From the NCBI GenBank assembly GCA_026122225.1, contig JANEZZ010000793.1, positions 620,001 through 684,000 of the forward strand: a stretch of 64,000 nt of DNA. The letters run 5' to 3'. A program made the translations under genes and the position numbers. A model generated the notes under the pieces. That model was given only the letters and a program-made list of their open reading frames with translations, did not search any database and was not told the origin of the DNA. This DNA is from Heloderma charlesbogerti. Lineage: Eukaryota > Chordata > Lepidosauria > Squamata > Helodermatidae. Shown piece by piece: positions 32,986-44,639 of the stretch (positions are counted from its first letter, which is position 1; each line of letters starts with the position of its first letter).

Positions 32986-34165
32986 CTGTTTGATTGAGCA
33001 AACCAGCCCATTATCTGGGTTTGCCACTGAGTGTACACTCACCTGGGAGCCTTGGCCACTCCTGGCTCTCTAATGAGCGTACCTGTATTGGACCCATGTT
33101 TTCGAGCATGCGTTTGTCACACTCACCCCTTGTATTTGATGTAAACTTAAATGTTTTAGGTGTGCGACTTAGAGGTTGTGTGAACAGGCCTGGAGAGAAA
33201 TGGGACTGTGGAAGGCTGTTTTAACTGAACTTTGTTCCTACTGGGAAAGAGGGGCTTCTTGTTACCTTGCCATTCTACTCCACGAGCACACTAATGTTTG
33301 CTGAGGGTGTGGACTGGTTGCTCTGATTCTGCCCCTGTTTTTTCTTTACCTTCCAACAGTTCAGAGTCCCTTGGTCCCTCACAGGACATTGAGTCAGTTC
33401 TACTGGCTAAATGTCTCAAGAACAAGCTTTGTTGAAGCAGCATGGCAGGTTATATTCTGTTCAGTGTCTGCAGAAAACTGATAGCCTTTTTGCAATATTC
33501 ATAGAAGTGGGAGGTGGACATCTGATCCCAAACCCATGTAATCATTTTAGGCCAAAACCCCAGCCTGAATGCAATCTAGCAAGCTAATTTGCAATTGCCA
33601 AGAACCCAGCAATTATGAATACTGCTCAAGTAGGTATGGTGGGCAGAAACACTGGCATTTCTCTGTTTTTATTAGGCCTTTTGAATGGTTGATCGAGTAA
33701 GATAAGAAATTCCATAGGGATTAACTGATTGAACTTGACTGCTCGGGGAAGGCTGCATTTAAGATGAGGAATTAAGAACACTGCCAAATATTTTAGTGTT
33801 TGGCCACCACCTCTGTCATCGAGGGGTTTTATGATGTATTTTGGTTTAAAGGTGGTTTAGGTAATCAAAGTACTGCTGAAATCTAATGGAAGTTTAAGTG
33901 TTCACCACTAGTTTATTCATGGTTTTCATGCTTTGTATCTCTGCTAACATATTTTATGGTAGCTTTGAGCTGGAAAGTTTGTTGTGAAAGCCTCCAAGAT
34001 GCTTCTTAAGAAGCTATTAAAATAGATCTGACACCCTTGTTTAATCCTGAACATAATATTGATGATATCCCCATGAAACTGATAAATGCTATTAGAAGAA
34101 ATAGTTGTGATCAATGATGCTAATCCAAAGCCCCCACCCTATGCTTAGGATATTTCTAATTCCTT
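32986..34165. other. Unassigned intronic sequence
   Basis: A good acceptor-like tract ends at 33359, but no exon could be supported behind it. Confidence 0.4.
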
Positions 34166-34166
34166 T

Positions 34167-34278
34167 CAGTGGTTCCCAACCTTGGATTCCAGATGCTGGA
34201 CACAACTATTATCCTCAGCTCACAGCAATGGGCAGGGGTGGTGGGAGCTGTAGTCCAACTACTTCAGGGACCCAAGGT
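34167..34278. mobile_element. hAT-like palindromic MITE, worn
   Basis: CAGTGGTTCCCAACCTTGG at the left and AGGGACCCAAGGT at the right, with GGGAGCTGTAGTCCAAC inside. Confidence 0.6.
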
Positions 34279-34771
34279 ATCACGGCCTTAGACTTTTGGA
34301 AGCTGAGAATGAGCATCATAGAATAGGTTCTTCAGCTGTATCCTGTATCCTTTAATGTATCTGTCTCTAACATCTGTTGGAGACAAGGTCCTGGAAAGTG
34401 ATTGAACTAGTTGATTGAACTTGGTCAGAATGGCTGGTCATGGCCAAAATCCTTGCTGAAAGTATGAATTTGTTAAAATGGAGGCGGGGAGACTTACACA
34501 ATTGATTAAAAAAAGTATTTTCTTGAGGATTCCAGAGTCCAATCCCTCCCAGCATTAGCTAGATCATATGGAGGACCTTCTTCCCCACAACAAATACAAT
34601 GGATTCAGTGGTAGTCCCAGTTCTTGTGATCTGTGCCACCATGATGACCACTTGTGCACATTGTCTCTTCAATCCTCCTGAATCCTGTGCCCCTCTTCCT
34701 TTTATACAGAGACTCCTGCACTTAGAGCACTTAGCTAGGAGGAGCAGCTGAGACCTGTAGCTTAATTTAGA

Positions 34772-34998
34772 GCCAGTGTGGTGTAGTGGTTAGAGTATTG
34801 GACTGGACTCAGGAGATCCAGGTTCTAGGCCCCACTCGGCCATGAAACTCACTGGGTGACGTTAGGCCAGTAGTCGCTGACTCTCAGCTTATCCTACCTC
34901 ACAGGGTTGTTGTGAGAATAAAACGGAGAGGAAGAGGACCATATAAGCTATTCTGGATGCCTTGCAAGAGGAAAAAAGGTGTGTTATAAATGTAGTAG
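34772..34998 (+). mobile_element. tRNA-derived SINE type 1, complete
   Basis: A box GGTGTAGTGGTTAGAG, B-box region AGGTTCTAGGCC, the conserved CCACTCGGCCATGAAACTCA block, CTCACAGGGTTGTTGTGAGA and a GTTATAAATGTAGTAGTAG tail. This is a pol III-type retroposon of the lepidosaur kind. Confidence 0.9.
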
Positions 34999-35935
34999 TA
35001 GTAGTAACAACAACAACAATAGACAGACGGACAGACAAGAGGGCAGAAGCTCTCTCCAGGTTGCAGGGCAGGCAGTACCTGTTTCTAAATAAATAGTGTA
35101 TTAACCTCTCCTGCATTGCTGGAAGGGAAGGGTCCTTATTCAGTGTCATTGCTATCAGATGACCCTAAGATGCAGTACAAACAGTAATCTGGCACTTACA
35201 CAAAGGCATTCTTGACTTCATGGAATATTTGACTGCAGTCAAGTAAAAGGCGGTCAATTGACCAGCATCTCAACCCTATGTTATAAATAGACTTATGGCT
35301 TATATCGGCCCTTTGGTCAGAATCTATATCTAGCACATCAAAATTAAAAGCTGTTCTCAAATTTCTTGTTTGGAATAGTTTGAGAAATTGTGTGAGACTT
35401 TCTTACCACCATAATTACTGCGACAAGACAGAATCTGGAGCCATTTCATATTCTGTGTGTTGTACTCTGTGCTAGGTATCCAAAAGGATACATGTTCTGG
35501 AAACTACATCCTGTTCTTATTGGTTTTTATTCTCTGCAGTTGGGGAGAGCTATTTAATGCAGTAACATCCTAAGAACATGAAACTGGGCTTTTTTTGACC
35601 ATGTTACAACCATGTCTGTCTTTCCACATGGGCCTTAGGTTTGCCACAATATCGCCTAGCTCTCATTGTACCATTAACCCTCCTAATGCACTCGTAGTCC
35701 ATCTTTTTATTTACACACTTTCTAAATCTCTCTCTGTGTGATATTCAGCAGGGTGTTTTCCACAGCCAGGTGAGATGGAAATGACATAGAAATGCCACCT
35801 GTAGATACAGGTTTTTCTAGACATTAACCTTAAATAACACCCCTCCAGGAAGCCGCATGGTATGTAGTGGAAAAGTAATGGCTGGGAATACCAGATAAAA
35901 ATCAGTTTTATATATCTTTCATACATACTGGCCAC
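34999..35935. other. Unassigned intronic sequence
   Basis: Starts with an (AAC)n tract linked to the SINE tail; otherwise nothing recognised. Confidence 0.4.
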
Positions 35936-36264
35936 ATTTGGATGAGTGCAGTGGGGGAAGCAGACATTGTGGCAGCTCTCCCCATGTGCCATGTGCGTGA
36001 CTGCCATTTGCATTATTCACCATGCTGCAATGTGGCCTGGTATGTCATCTGAATCTGGTGCAGTGGGGAAGGCTTTGTACCTACCCTATAACCTCTACTG
36101 CATGTCATGGGTTGTAGGGTGGGTACGACGCCCCACCGCACACCAGGTTCGGACAACATGCCAACCCGTGCTCCAGTGTGGGGAATAATGCAAAAGGTGG
36201 TTGCACACACAGGAGCAGGGGGAGCAGCTATAATGGTTGCTTCCTCTGCTGTGATCATCTGAAC
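35936..36264. mobile_element. Foldback element, about 150-bp arms
   Basis: The left arm (TTTGCATTATTCACCATG, TCTGAATCTGGTGCAGTGG, TACCTACCCTATAACC) is matched inverted by the right arm (GGGTTGTAGGGTGGGTACG, GGGGAATAATGCAAAAGG). The two strands encode look-alike 80-residue translations (both contain CATTCCII- or CIIHH-like cores), which reflects the palindrome and not two genes. Confidence 0.78.
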
Positions 36265-36717
36265 CCAGTCATTAAGTTTTTCTTAAAGAATTACTTGGAT
36301 AATATTAAATCTGAATATGATCATGTTAGATCTACAGTTAATCTCTAAAATGAATCAGTGCCATCTACCAGACATAAAGTGTTAAAGGAGGCTTTTCTAT
36401 GTAAATGAAGAACCAATTTGATCATTTCTCAAATATATTTACACTCAACCTACCAAACATAGCTATGCATTTCATTTTCACCTCATGAAAATAAACTCGT
36501 CTGCCCAGTAACGATCAGACTTTGCTTTGACCTAGAGGCTGTGGGCATTTCACTTTTGTCTGCTGCTTTGTTTTTGTGAGGATGGGTTTGGGCTGAAGCA
36601 GGATTAAGAAGAAATGAACAACACTAAAAAAAGAAGATAAAACTGTCCAATGCACATCCAGTGTCATATCTATATGCCTAAATTCCCAAACTGCCATGGC
36701 TGCTGGTTGTACGGAAG
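36265..36717. other. Unassigned intronic sequence
   Basis: Nothing recognised. Confidence 0.4.
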
Positions 36718-36916
36718 AGGGACGGGCTGTAGCTTAGTGGTAGAGCACATACTTTGCATGCAGAAGATCCCACGTTCAACCCCTGGCATCTCCATGGAGG
36801 ACTAGGGAAGAATCCTGCCTGAAGCCCTGGAGAGCTGCTGCCAGGCAGTGTTGGCAGTACTGGGCTAGATGGACCAGTGGCTTGACTTAGTATAAGGCAG
36901 CTTCCTATGTTCTTAA
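36718..36916 (+). mobile_element. tRNA-derived SINE type 2, CR1-B-like tail
   Basis: A box TAGCTTAGTGGTAGAGCA, B box CGTTCAACCCC, then a unique body. The tail GGGCTAGATGGACCAGTGG to CTTCCTATGTTCTTA resembles the 3' end of CR1 subfamily B. It is not a tRNA gene: no acceptor stem is formed and the body is SINE. Confidence 0.9.
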
Positions 36917-38739
36917 TAGACCCTAGTGGGAGTATAGGAGATACTTTAAAGAAATTCCCTCTATAGATGAAAAAAAGGAAAGTGCACAGAAAGCGTACAG
37001 TGCAGCAGAGGGATGCAACATCTGGTTGTAGCAATGAAACAGTGTAAATATGCTTGTAGATTAATCTGGTTTAATGCTCAGATTTGCACCATTGTTTAGG
37101 AAATTTGTGAAGTATCAGTGGGAACTTGATTTAAAGCAATTATTGAAATCACCCTTTTTTCCATGCTGATTTAAATTGTCTTGATTTGAATCGATCCACT
37201 CTGTCTAGGAAGGGGTTAATCATCCCTTCATGTTGCTTCTCTGCTCAAAACCATCTCCTCCTCAAGCTGCTTTTCCCTAACAGAATTTGGGGTTTGTTGC
37301 ATTCGTTTGCATGTCATGTGAACCAGACCCTGATACAGCTTTTATTTGCCATGATAGCTTAAGTCCAAAGGCAGTATATCTCTGAATACCAGATGCTGGA
37401 TGACAGCTAACCCGCCGTGGTTGTAAGCTTCCCAGCAGCACCTGGCTGGTCACTGGTGCAAGCAGAGCACTTGACTAAAAAGACCCCTGTTGGTCTGAGA
37501 GCCAGCAGGGCTGTTCTTATTTCTCACCCTCCAACTATTCCTAAAAGACAGACACAACTGGCAAGGGATCAGCTTGGTTTGGGCAGTATTTCTGCCTGCT
37601 CCTCCCTCCCTCTGCTATCACTTGACTCGTGCTGCCATAATTCATCTTTCTCTAACTACAAACTGAAGCTCCCCAGCAGAAAAAGCCATGTAATGGCAGA
37701 GGAGGGGAAAACGTTGCCCAAACCAATTGATTCCCTTCTTCCCCAGTGATTTCTCCTCCCCTGAGATTCCTGAGCAGCACAAACAAAAGCCCTGTTGTGG
37801 TGCAGAGGAGGGCTGTGCAGAGGGGTGGGGAAATGCTGCCTTAACTGATTTGCCCCCTTCCCTGGACTTCCTCTGAAAATAGATCTTCAGGTTCAGTAAA
37901 AAGCGAATAGGTGGCAACCCTTTATGGAACCAAGGATCCCATCTAGTCAGGCCATGACACAGTGCAACCTCCCAATTAGCTGTCGCTTAACTACTCTGCG
38001 GTGCTTGTATTTTTAATTATGATAAGTAATAAAACACATGCATCCTGTTAATGTTAATTGAATATTAAAAGAGTAACAATGCCATTCTGTCCCTGCCTTT
38101 GCCACTCCTTTATCACACCCTGCCCTCTCTCTTCACTTTGGTGTTTCTTAACTTGAATGCCAATGGGTAAACCATAATCTCCTGTGCCAGGCCAGTGTGC
38201 TTCTTTGCAACCTCCACTTTCTGTTGCCACGTCCTTTACCAACTCAGCTACTTTGTTAGGCTCAGAAGAAAAAGGAATACTCACATTGTCATTGCTAAGC
38301 AGCTTCAGTGTGTGAGGCCACAACCTGACTTGGTTGAGGAGAGATGTTGCAGAATTCTGAAATGGATGCCAAGAATCTGGCATAAACACAGCCAAAACAA
38401 AAGCTCACTGTAACACTGGATTCTCAAATGAGGTGTCAGTGGACACCAATGTGGCTGTGGACACCTCTTTTGGCATCCGCCAGGCTCTCTGTCCCTCCTG
38501 ATTGTTATTTTATTTCTTAAGATTTTTTTAAAAAATAACTGGGATGCTGGCATGCTGCAAAGGAGAGTGCTGTGCTTCAATGCCACTTTTATTTGGGTCC
38601 CAATGAGTGGTTTTGTGTTTTAGAACTCGGGCCCCATCTCTGCCTTGTACTTAGGTTCTTGAGCAAGTTACTTTTCTTTTAATCTCACCAGTTTGCCTTC
38701 TGGGGAATGAGTGTTTTGTGACCAGGCATGCCCATCATG
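36917..38739. other. Unassigned intronic sequence
   Basis: No exon recognised. A motif around GAGGGGAAAACGTTGCCC at 37703 has an imperfect echo near 37826. Confidence 0.4.
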
Positions 38740-38848
38740 GCAGCCATTTTAGGAATGGTCAACCCCATTATGGCAACCATTTTGTGAGAGTGCCCACAGC
38801 ACTCTCAAAATTCTGAAAGTGCCCACTGACCTAAAGTGGCCAGGAACC
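38740..38848 (-). mobile_element. hAT-like fragment
   Basis: The reverse complement starts AGGGGTTCCTGGCCACTTT and reads through GAGAGTGCTGTGGGCAC, resembling the 39393 element group. Confidence 0.45.
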
Positions 38849-39392
38849 CCTTACATACCAGAATCTGCCAGGGCTGCAGTTCCAGTGTTCTTCCAGCCAC
38901 GATAGGCCTTGTAATGTGTCCTCAAGAAGCTTATGGTGCATTGTGGGGCAAATTGCTTCATTGAACCAGTGCCACGATGGGAGCTACGTTACATGTGCAG
39001 AAAGGCCTAGCATGACCCTTTCAATTGATTGATTTTCAAAATTTTTCAAAGTAGTTCCATCCATCCCTAAATGATAGCTCTTATACTGCATGTTCTTACT
39101 TCCCTCTCTGCCATTTTAGGGTTGCCATCCACTTTTCCCATCTGGCCTGTGCATTCCTTAGGTGTTTCCCAGTCTTAAGTCCATTACACAGAAACTGATG
39201 TCACCAGAAGTCTGTACTGGTCCTGATACACACATTGTCCCTTGACATTCTTGGATGAAGGAAGGTGTTGACTATGTGAGTGTAAAGATGGCTGCATCCC
39301 CAGCAAGTTGCTTGGAAGATGGAACTAAGGATCACTTCACACATTACACAGAAGCAACCCTGGGCTTGTCACAGAACATGCACTCAATAGGG

Positions 39393-39735
39393 CAGGGGTC
39401 CCCAACTGTTTTGGAACAGTGAACACATTTGTGAATTTCAGAAACTGCTGTGAGTGCCACCACAAAATAGCTCCCACAGTGGATGGGAAGCCACTGGCTG
39501 CTGTGGGGACTTGGCTAGTTGAAAGTGAGCTAAAGAGAAAGTGCGCTAGTGAGTCAAACATGAGCTAAAGAGAAAAAGCAAGGCTAGAAGCTAGGAAGGG
39601 AGAGAAAGAAGACTTCCCTAACGTTTTCCAAGGTTTTTCTTAAAACAATTTTGAAAAGTGGGCAGGGAAGGGAGAGCTTCATGGGCACAATTGGAGGTCC
39701 CCGGGGGTGCCATGGCAGGGGGTCCTTCAATAGGG
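39393..39735 (+). mobile_element. hAT-like element, CAGGGGTCCCC end
   Basis: CAGGGGTCCCCAACTGTTTT is a typical hAT-type terminus. The right end is not clearly preserved. Confidence 0.55.
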
Positions 39736-40577
39736 AGCTGCATCCAGTCGTGCTCATGGATGTGTATCTGCATGATACAAATGTCTGTTCCATTCACACT
39801 TTAAGGTATGAATGACCTCGATTTCTTCTTTTCCTGTATGATGGCCTGGTTATTGGATGCGGCACATCCCAATAAAAGAGGACATTTCATTTTGATGCAA
39901 AGTACATCTCTTTCTAGTTGCAAGGCCGCAAGGAAAGGGTGCATACACAGTCTTCGGATTTCTTTATTCAAACAAGCTTGGGAGGGGGTTGGGCTCTAAC
40001 TTCTGCTTCTAATTTCCATGGAGGATAAGAGTAAACAACTGAAGGGATGCTGTCCTTCTACTTGCTGGGTTGAAAATCTGGCTTTGAGTGGGTGGGTCAA
40101 CATGTCTTGCCTGGAAGCATGCCAAGCTGAACACAACAGCTCGCAATTGTGGAGTTCTCTCTTCTTCCATTCTGTGTCTGTAGAATTGAGAAGTCAAGTG
40201 GAAGCTGCCTTTAATTCTTCTATGCTTCCCCATACTAAAATATCTGTGTGTGTGTGGTGTTCTCCTCTGCAACATATCCTAGTCGCACATTCCCTCTCCT
40301 AGCTATGCTGTGTGTTTAAATTGTGTACGTTTTAAACTTCTAACTACCTTTGGACCTCCGCTAGGCCCTTGAGATAGTTTACAAACAAGTTCAATAATAA
40401 CATGACATAAAACCAAAATACAAAATATGTTATAAATACAATCTAAAGTGCCACACAGAGATAATAACAAAGAAGTTTCTAAAAAAAAACACACAGTGCC
40501 ACCATTTAGCAATCCAACCTAAAAGCTTTATGAAATAAAAGGTTGTTTAACACAACAACAGCACTCAGCTTTTGAAA
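39736..40577. other. Unassigned intronic sequence
   Basis: Short (TG)n near 40245. No gene recognised. Confidence 0.4.
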
Positions 40578-40585
40578 TGCTAGAG

Positions 40586-40723
40586 CAGTGGTGGGGAACG
40601 TGTGGCTCTTGAGATATTGTTGGACTGCAACTCTGATCCACCTAAGCCATCCTAGCCAAAGCTGAGTGATGATGGGAGATGCACTCCAATAACATCTGGA
40701 GGGCCACACATTCCCCAACCCTG
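40586..40723. mobile_element. Palindromic hAT-like MITE with 7/8 duplication
   Basis: CAGTGGTGGGGAACGTGTGG to CACATTCCCCAACCCTG. Flanks TGCTAGAG and TACTAGAG. Confidence 0.88.
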
Positions 40724-40731
40724 TACTAGAG

Positions 40732-41162
40732 AGAACTGACCTGGTCTATTTCTCCCCATTGGGAAGGTGCCTCCATGGAGAGAGCTTGGCCCTTTGTGGC
40801 CATCAAACTTTCCGATGACAGCGGAACAGCTCTTAATTGTGGATCCAAGCAGGCAAAGGCGGTTCATACAGGAGTTTTATTGAACACAATGGGACATAAT
40901 GTCTGAATAATCATCCATGTGTGTAACTCTTCATGAACTCGGTTGCACTTAACAGTGCTTAACTTTGGTTGAATTATATGTCAGATTTATACAAAATAAA
41001 GCTACACTTCAAAAACCAGCCATTGCAGATGTTCCAGTTGTCTTTCCTCAAATGGCGTGCTCTCTTTCCCCAAATCTCAGGTTTGTTTTTCTAGACTTCT
41101 TCCAAAATCCCAGGGCAAATAATAAGAACTTTAGATAGAGATAGATCTCTCTACATTCTGTG
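40732..41162. other. Unassigned intronic sequence
   Basis: Nothing recognised. Confidence 0.4.
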
Positions 41163-41750
41163 TACATAAGAACAGCCACACTGGATCAGACCAAGGGTCC
41201 ATCTAGTCCAGCATTCTGTTCACACAGTGGTCAACCAGCTGTCGACTGGGAACCCACAAGTAGGACACAGGTGCAATGGCACCCTCCCGCCCATATTCCC
41301 CAGCACCTGGTGTACGTAGGCATAGTGCCTCTGATACTGGAAGTAGCACATAGCCGCCAGGCCTAGTAGCCACTGATAGCCTTCTCCTCCAGGAATTTGT
41401 CTAACCCCCCTTTTAAAGCCAACCAAATTTGGTGGCCATCACTATGTCTTATGGCAGTGAATTCCATAGTTTCTATGTGCTGTGTGAAGAAGGACTTCCT
41501 TTTATCCGGCCTGAATTTCCCACCAATCAGCTTCATGGGATGACCTTGGTTTCTAGTATTATGAGAGAGGGAGAAAAATGTCTCCCTATCCACATTCTCC
41601 ACACCATGCATAATTTTGTAGACCTCTATCACGTCTCCTCTTAGCCTCCTTTTTTTCCAAGCTAAACAATCCCAGGTGTTGTAACCTTCCTTTATAGAGG
41701 AGATACTCCAGCCCCTTGATCGTTTTAGTTGCCCTTTTCTGCACATCTAG
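41163..41750 (-). mobile_element. CR1 subfamily B, 3' third
   Basis: The minus strand encodes the ORF2 C-terminus in an open 127-codon stretch (41746-41363) with RRLRGDVIEVYKIMHG, FFSLSHNTR and DKFLEEKAISGY, then the 3' UTR ending at the CATAAGAAC tail. 5'-truncated. Confidence 0.93.
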
Positions 41751-42089
41751 TAGAATAACTGGGCAGTTCTGCTTTCTTGCCCGGTTCCTAGTTACATTGT
41801 AGATGGCTGTCTTGAGATCATAAATCTAATTTTATACCCTAAATTAATACCAGACAAGTGCTTCTGCCAAAAGAAGCTAAAGCAGTTATTGAATGGTGGC
41901 TATCTTAATTGTGTTGTTTGTGTAATTGTTCATCTATGTTTCTATGGTGATGGCACTACTTTGTTGTTTCATGTCTTACCTGTACCCCTGATCTTCTAAA
42001 CCAGATTTTTTCCTAGGCTTTCAGTATCCCAGAACACTTTTGGGAACCCAGCAGTTTGTGAGTGATTATTTTTGAGAATTGTAAACAAG
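41751..42089. other. Unassigned intronic sequence
   Basis: Nothing recognised. Confidence 0.4.
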
Positions 42090-42097
42090 ATCTAGAC

Positions 42098-42405
42098 CAG
42101 GAGTGGGGAACGTTTGGCCCAGGGACAAAATCTGGCCCTCTGGGGTTCTCCAGATGGCCACACCCCAACCACCAATTGTTTGGTAGTTTCCTAGGTTTTG
42201 TGCAGTTTTCGCCCATATTAAAAGGTTGAACTGCCTCTCCTAAACATAGTTACTAGCAGTAAACTAAAATATGCCCCCCTTTTCTTTTGTATTTTTGACC
42301 CCATCCATTTTGCCTTTGGTCCTGCCCCTTTGCCTTTGGCCTTGCTCACCACTGGAATGGTGAATTGAATTAGGCCTTTGTGCTGAAAGAGATTCCCTAC
42401 CCCTG
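42098..42405. mobile_element. hAT-like element with perfect 8-bp duplication
   Basis: CAGGAGTGGGGAACG to CCCTACCCCTG. Flanked by ATCTAGAC at 42090-42097 and again at 42406-42413. Same family as 8202. Confidence 0.95.
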
Positions 42406-42413
42406 ATCTAGAC

Positions 42414-43198
42414 TGTTTATCCCTTGCAAGATGGGCTTGGCATTTACAGGTGCTGTCAGTGTTCGCACATACAGAACAGGCATGGAGAAAAAGGTTAGGC
42501 TGCATCACACATTGATGCAGCCTAATGTGAAAGACATCCAGTCTTTTGAGTAGGATGAAGAAAGCACTTCTCCATTTTAACTTCCCCTTGTCTTGTTTTG
42601 ATGAAGCAGTCTATATAATTGGCAGAACTGTGCTGATATATGAAAAAAATGCTCCCTGCACTCAGGAAAAATGACATGTGAAGGAAAAGTATTGTGCCTA
42701 GCCGTGCCCCTGACATGCTGGCTTTCACTGTGCAGTAGGCAGGTGGGGTTTCTGTGTGTTAGTAGTTTTTGGAGGAGCACTCAGACATGCAACCCTCCCC
42801 ACTCAAAAGAGAATTTGTTGCACATTCTTCACCTGCTTCTTTGTGGTAGGATATAGTTAATGGCATAGGGGTTCAATTGCCAAGGGATGTATGGCTAATG
42901 TAGAGTATGCTAACCATGTTGGTAATCCTGTCCCTTTTTCTACTGAAGTATAACATTTCCAACCAACATGCCAAAGGTGTCACAATGGATGACAATAAAC
43001 AGAAATTGTGGACTTCCGGGCATGAGGCATCTTTTGGGAGTCATAAAGAGAGCACAGACTTCATCCAAGTGTAGGAGCTATGGAGCAGCTCCACTGTTCA
43101 GACCAGTGGAGATGTAATGCTGCCAACCATTTTAAAGGATTTAGTTTCAAATCCTGTGTGAAGTTAGCGTTGCTGCTGATGAACTCCTTAACCGCAGG
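42414..43198. other. Unassigned intronic sequence
   Basis: Nothing recognised. Confidence 0.4.
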
Positions 43199-43720
43199 TA
43201 GGGATGTCAGAGAATTCCGCCACAGATCTCAGTGAAGCCGAATGCCAGTGCATTCGGCCCCCCGAAATCCATGGTGGAATGAAGCCCGCCACCCCGCGAA
43301 AGGCGCGCAAAGTGGAGCACTTACCTGGTGCCATTTGTGCTGCTTTGGGATTGGCGGCCGCGTCTGTGGCTGCCATTCGCTTCCCCGTTTAGGCCGTGAT
43401 AGGCGACGTAAATACTTACGTCGCCTATCACAGCTAACGCAGGGACGTCATGTGCGTCCCTGCGGAGGCTGTGATAGGCGACGTAAGTATTTACGTAGCC
43501 TATCATGGCAAAAAAAGGGAACACAAATGGCGGCCGCCGTAGCTACTGCCATTTGCATCCACAGGCTCCAGACGCCTGCGAATGCACCTGGCTGGCGGCT
43601 CCACGGAGTTGCTGCGGAGCGGAGCTGGCCGGGTTAGGATTTCGGGGGGAGGTGTGGAGCGCCTCCCCCCCCACCGCGAATCACCCCTGCGAAAAGGTAA
43701 GTGACTTTCGTACATCCCTA
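43199..43720. mobile_element. hAT-like element with an array of palindromes (copy 2)
   Basis: TAGGGATGTCAGAGAATTCC to CGTACATCCCTA, the same ends as copy 1. Palindromes lie at 43396-43431 (perfect 16-bp arms GTGATAGGCGACGTAA) and 43472-43505 (one mismatch). A terminal hairpin spans 43215-43278. No matching 8-bp flanks were found, so the original duplication is lost or the copy is rearranged. Confidence 0.88.
43396..43431. repeat. Perfect 16-bp palindrome in array copy 2
   Basis: Arm GTGATAGGCGACGTAA, centre ATAC, exact reverse complement. It differs from the copy-1 palindrome at one position in each arm, and the two changes pair. Confidence 0.95.
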
Positions 43721-44156
43721 ATAGGACCAGCTGCAGGAAGGAGTTAGGTGGGGTATGTAATTCTGCAACTTGCACCCAGGGCCAAACTATTTGTGATGCT
43801 TGGTCACATGAGTGTTTTCCTCAAGTGTGTGTGCTTGGTTTGTTTTACTCTAGTTGGAAGCCACAGTCTGGATCAGTGATGCATGTTCACCATATGCATA
43901 GGGGCACATCTCTCCCTGTGGGGCACTTTTCCTATCAAATCGACCCTCTCTGAGCTGCTTCTTGTCCCCTGGAGGAAATACAGCTTGAAAGGGGCAATTT
44001 TGATAAGGATGGCCTACAAGGAAAGATGTACATGGGTGTGTGCAAACATTCACACCCTGGCAATTAATGAATTCTGTATTTTAAAAGGTGAGGGGGAGAA
44101 ACATGGATTAACTGATACTCTTACTGATTAAATTACTTTTCTTTATACAACAAAGG
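43721..44156. other. Unassigned intronic sequence
   Basis: Nothing recognised. Confidence 0.4.
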
Positions 44157-44321
44157 GCTGGATGCGCCTGATCTTATCTGATCTCGTAAGTTAAGCAGGG
44201 TCAGCCCTGGTTAGTACTTCAATGGGAGACCGCCTGGGAATCAGGCTTCCTGCACTGAGCAGGGGGTTGGACTCGATGGTCTTGTAGGCCCCTTCCAACC
44301 CTATGAGTCTGTAAGTCTATA
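44157..44321 (+). mobile_element. 5S-rRNA-derived SINE with CR1 tail
   Basis: The head matches 5S rRNA across its internal promoter: GATCTCGTAAGTTAAGCAGG (box A region), GGTTAGTACTT and GGGAGACCGCCTGGGAA (box C region). The last 60 bases (GGGGGTTGGACTCGATGG, CCCCTTCCAACCCTA) match the 3' end of the CR1 at 48717. It is not a functional 5S gene because both 5S ends are missing and the tail is LINE. Confidence 0.92.
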
Positions 44322-44639
44322 AGCAGACGGAAAGGGATGGAGTGTAACCAGGTGACCCTGTCCTGAATGCTTTTCCCATTAAACTGTGATCTCTAGTGCT
44401 TGGTAGATTGGCTTTCCCCTACAAATTTGTTTAACATTTGATGCGTTTCAGCTACCATGAATAATAATAAACCAGCTGCTTGTTCTGCAGAGGATTAGGG
44501 AATCTGCAGTTGTACTGGACTGTTGTATCCATAGAATAACAACTAATGACTAGTGAGCTATCCAGTCTGTAGATTGTGATTATGGACAGGGTGCTTGGAG
44601 AGGTGTGGCCTACTACTTGTCCTCTTGGCCTTTACCCAA
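44322..44639. other. Unassigned sequence
   Basis: Nothing clear. Confidence 0.35.

Noticed and set aside
33361..33466. Second exon of the host gene
   Set aside because: A good polypyrimidine tract and AG precede it, but joined in phase 0 to exon 1 it stops within 11 codons. Shifting the acceptor by five bases opens the frame, but the donor is weak and the peptide unremarkable.
36718..36790. tRNA gene
   Set aside because: A and B boxes are present but no cloverleaf closes and the sequence continues into a SINE body and LINE-like tail.
44157..44260. Functional 5S rRNA gene
   Set aside because: Both ends of 5S are missing and a CR1 tail is attached, so this is a SINE.
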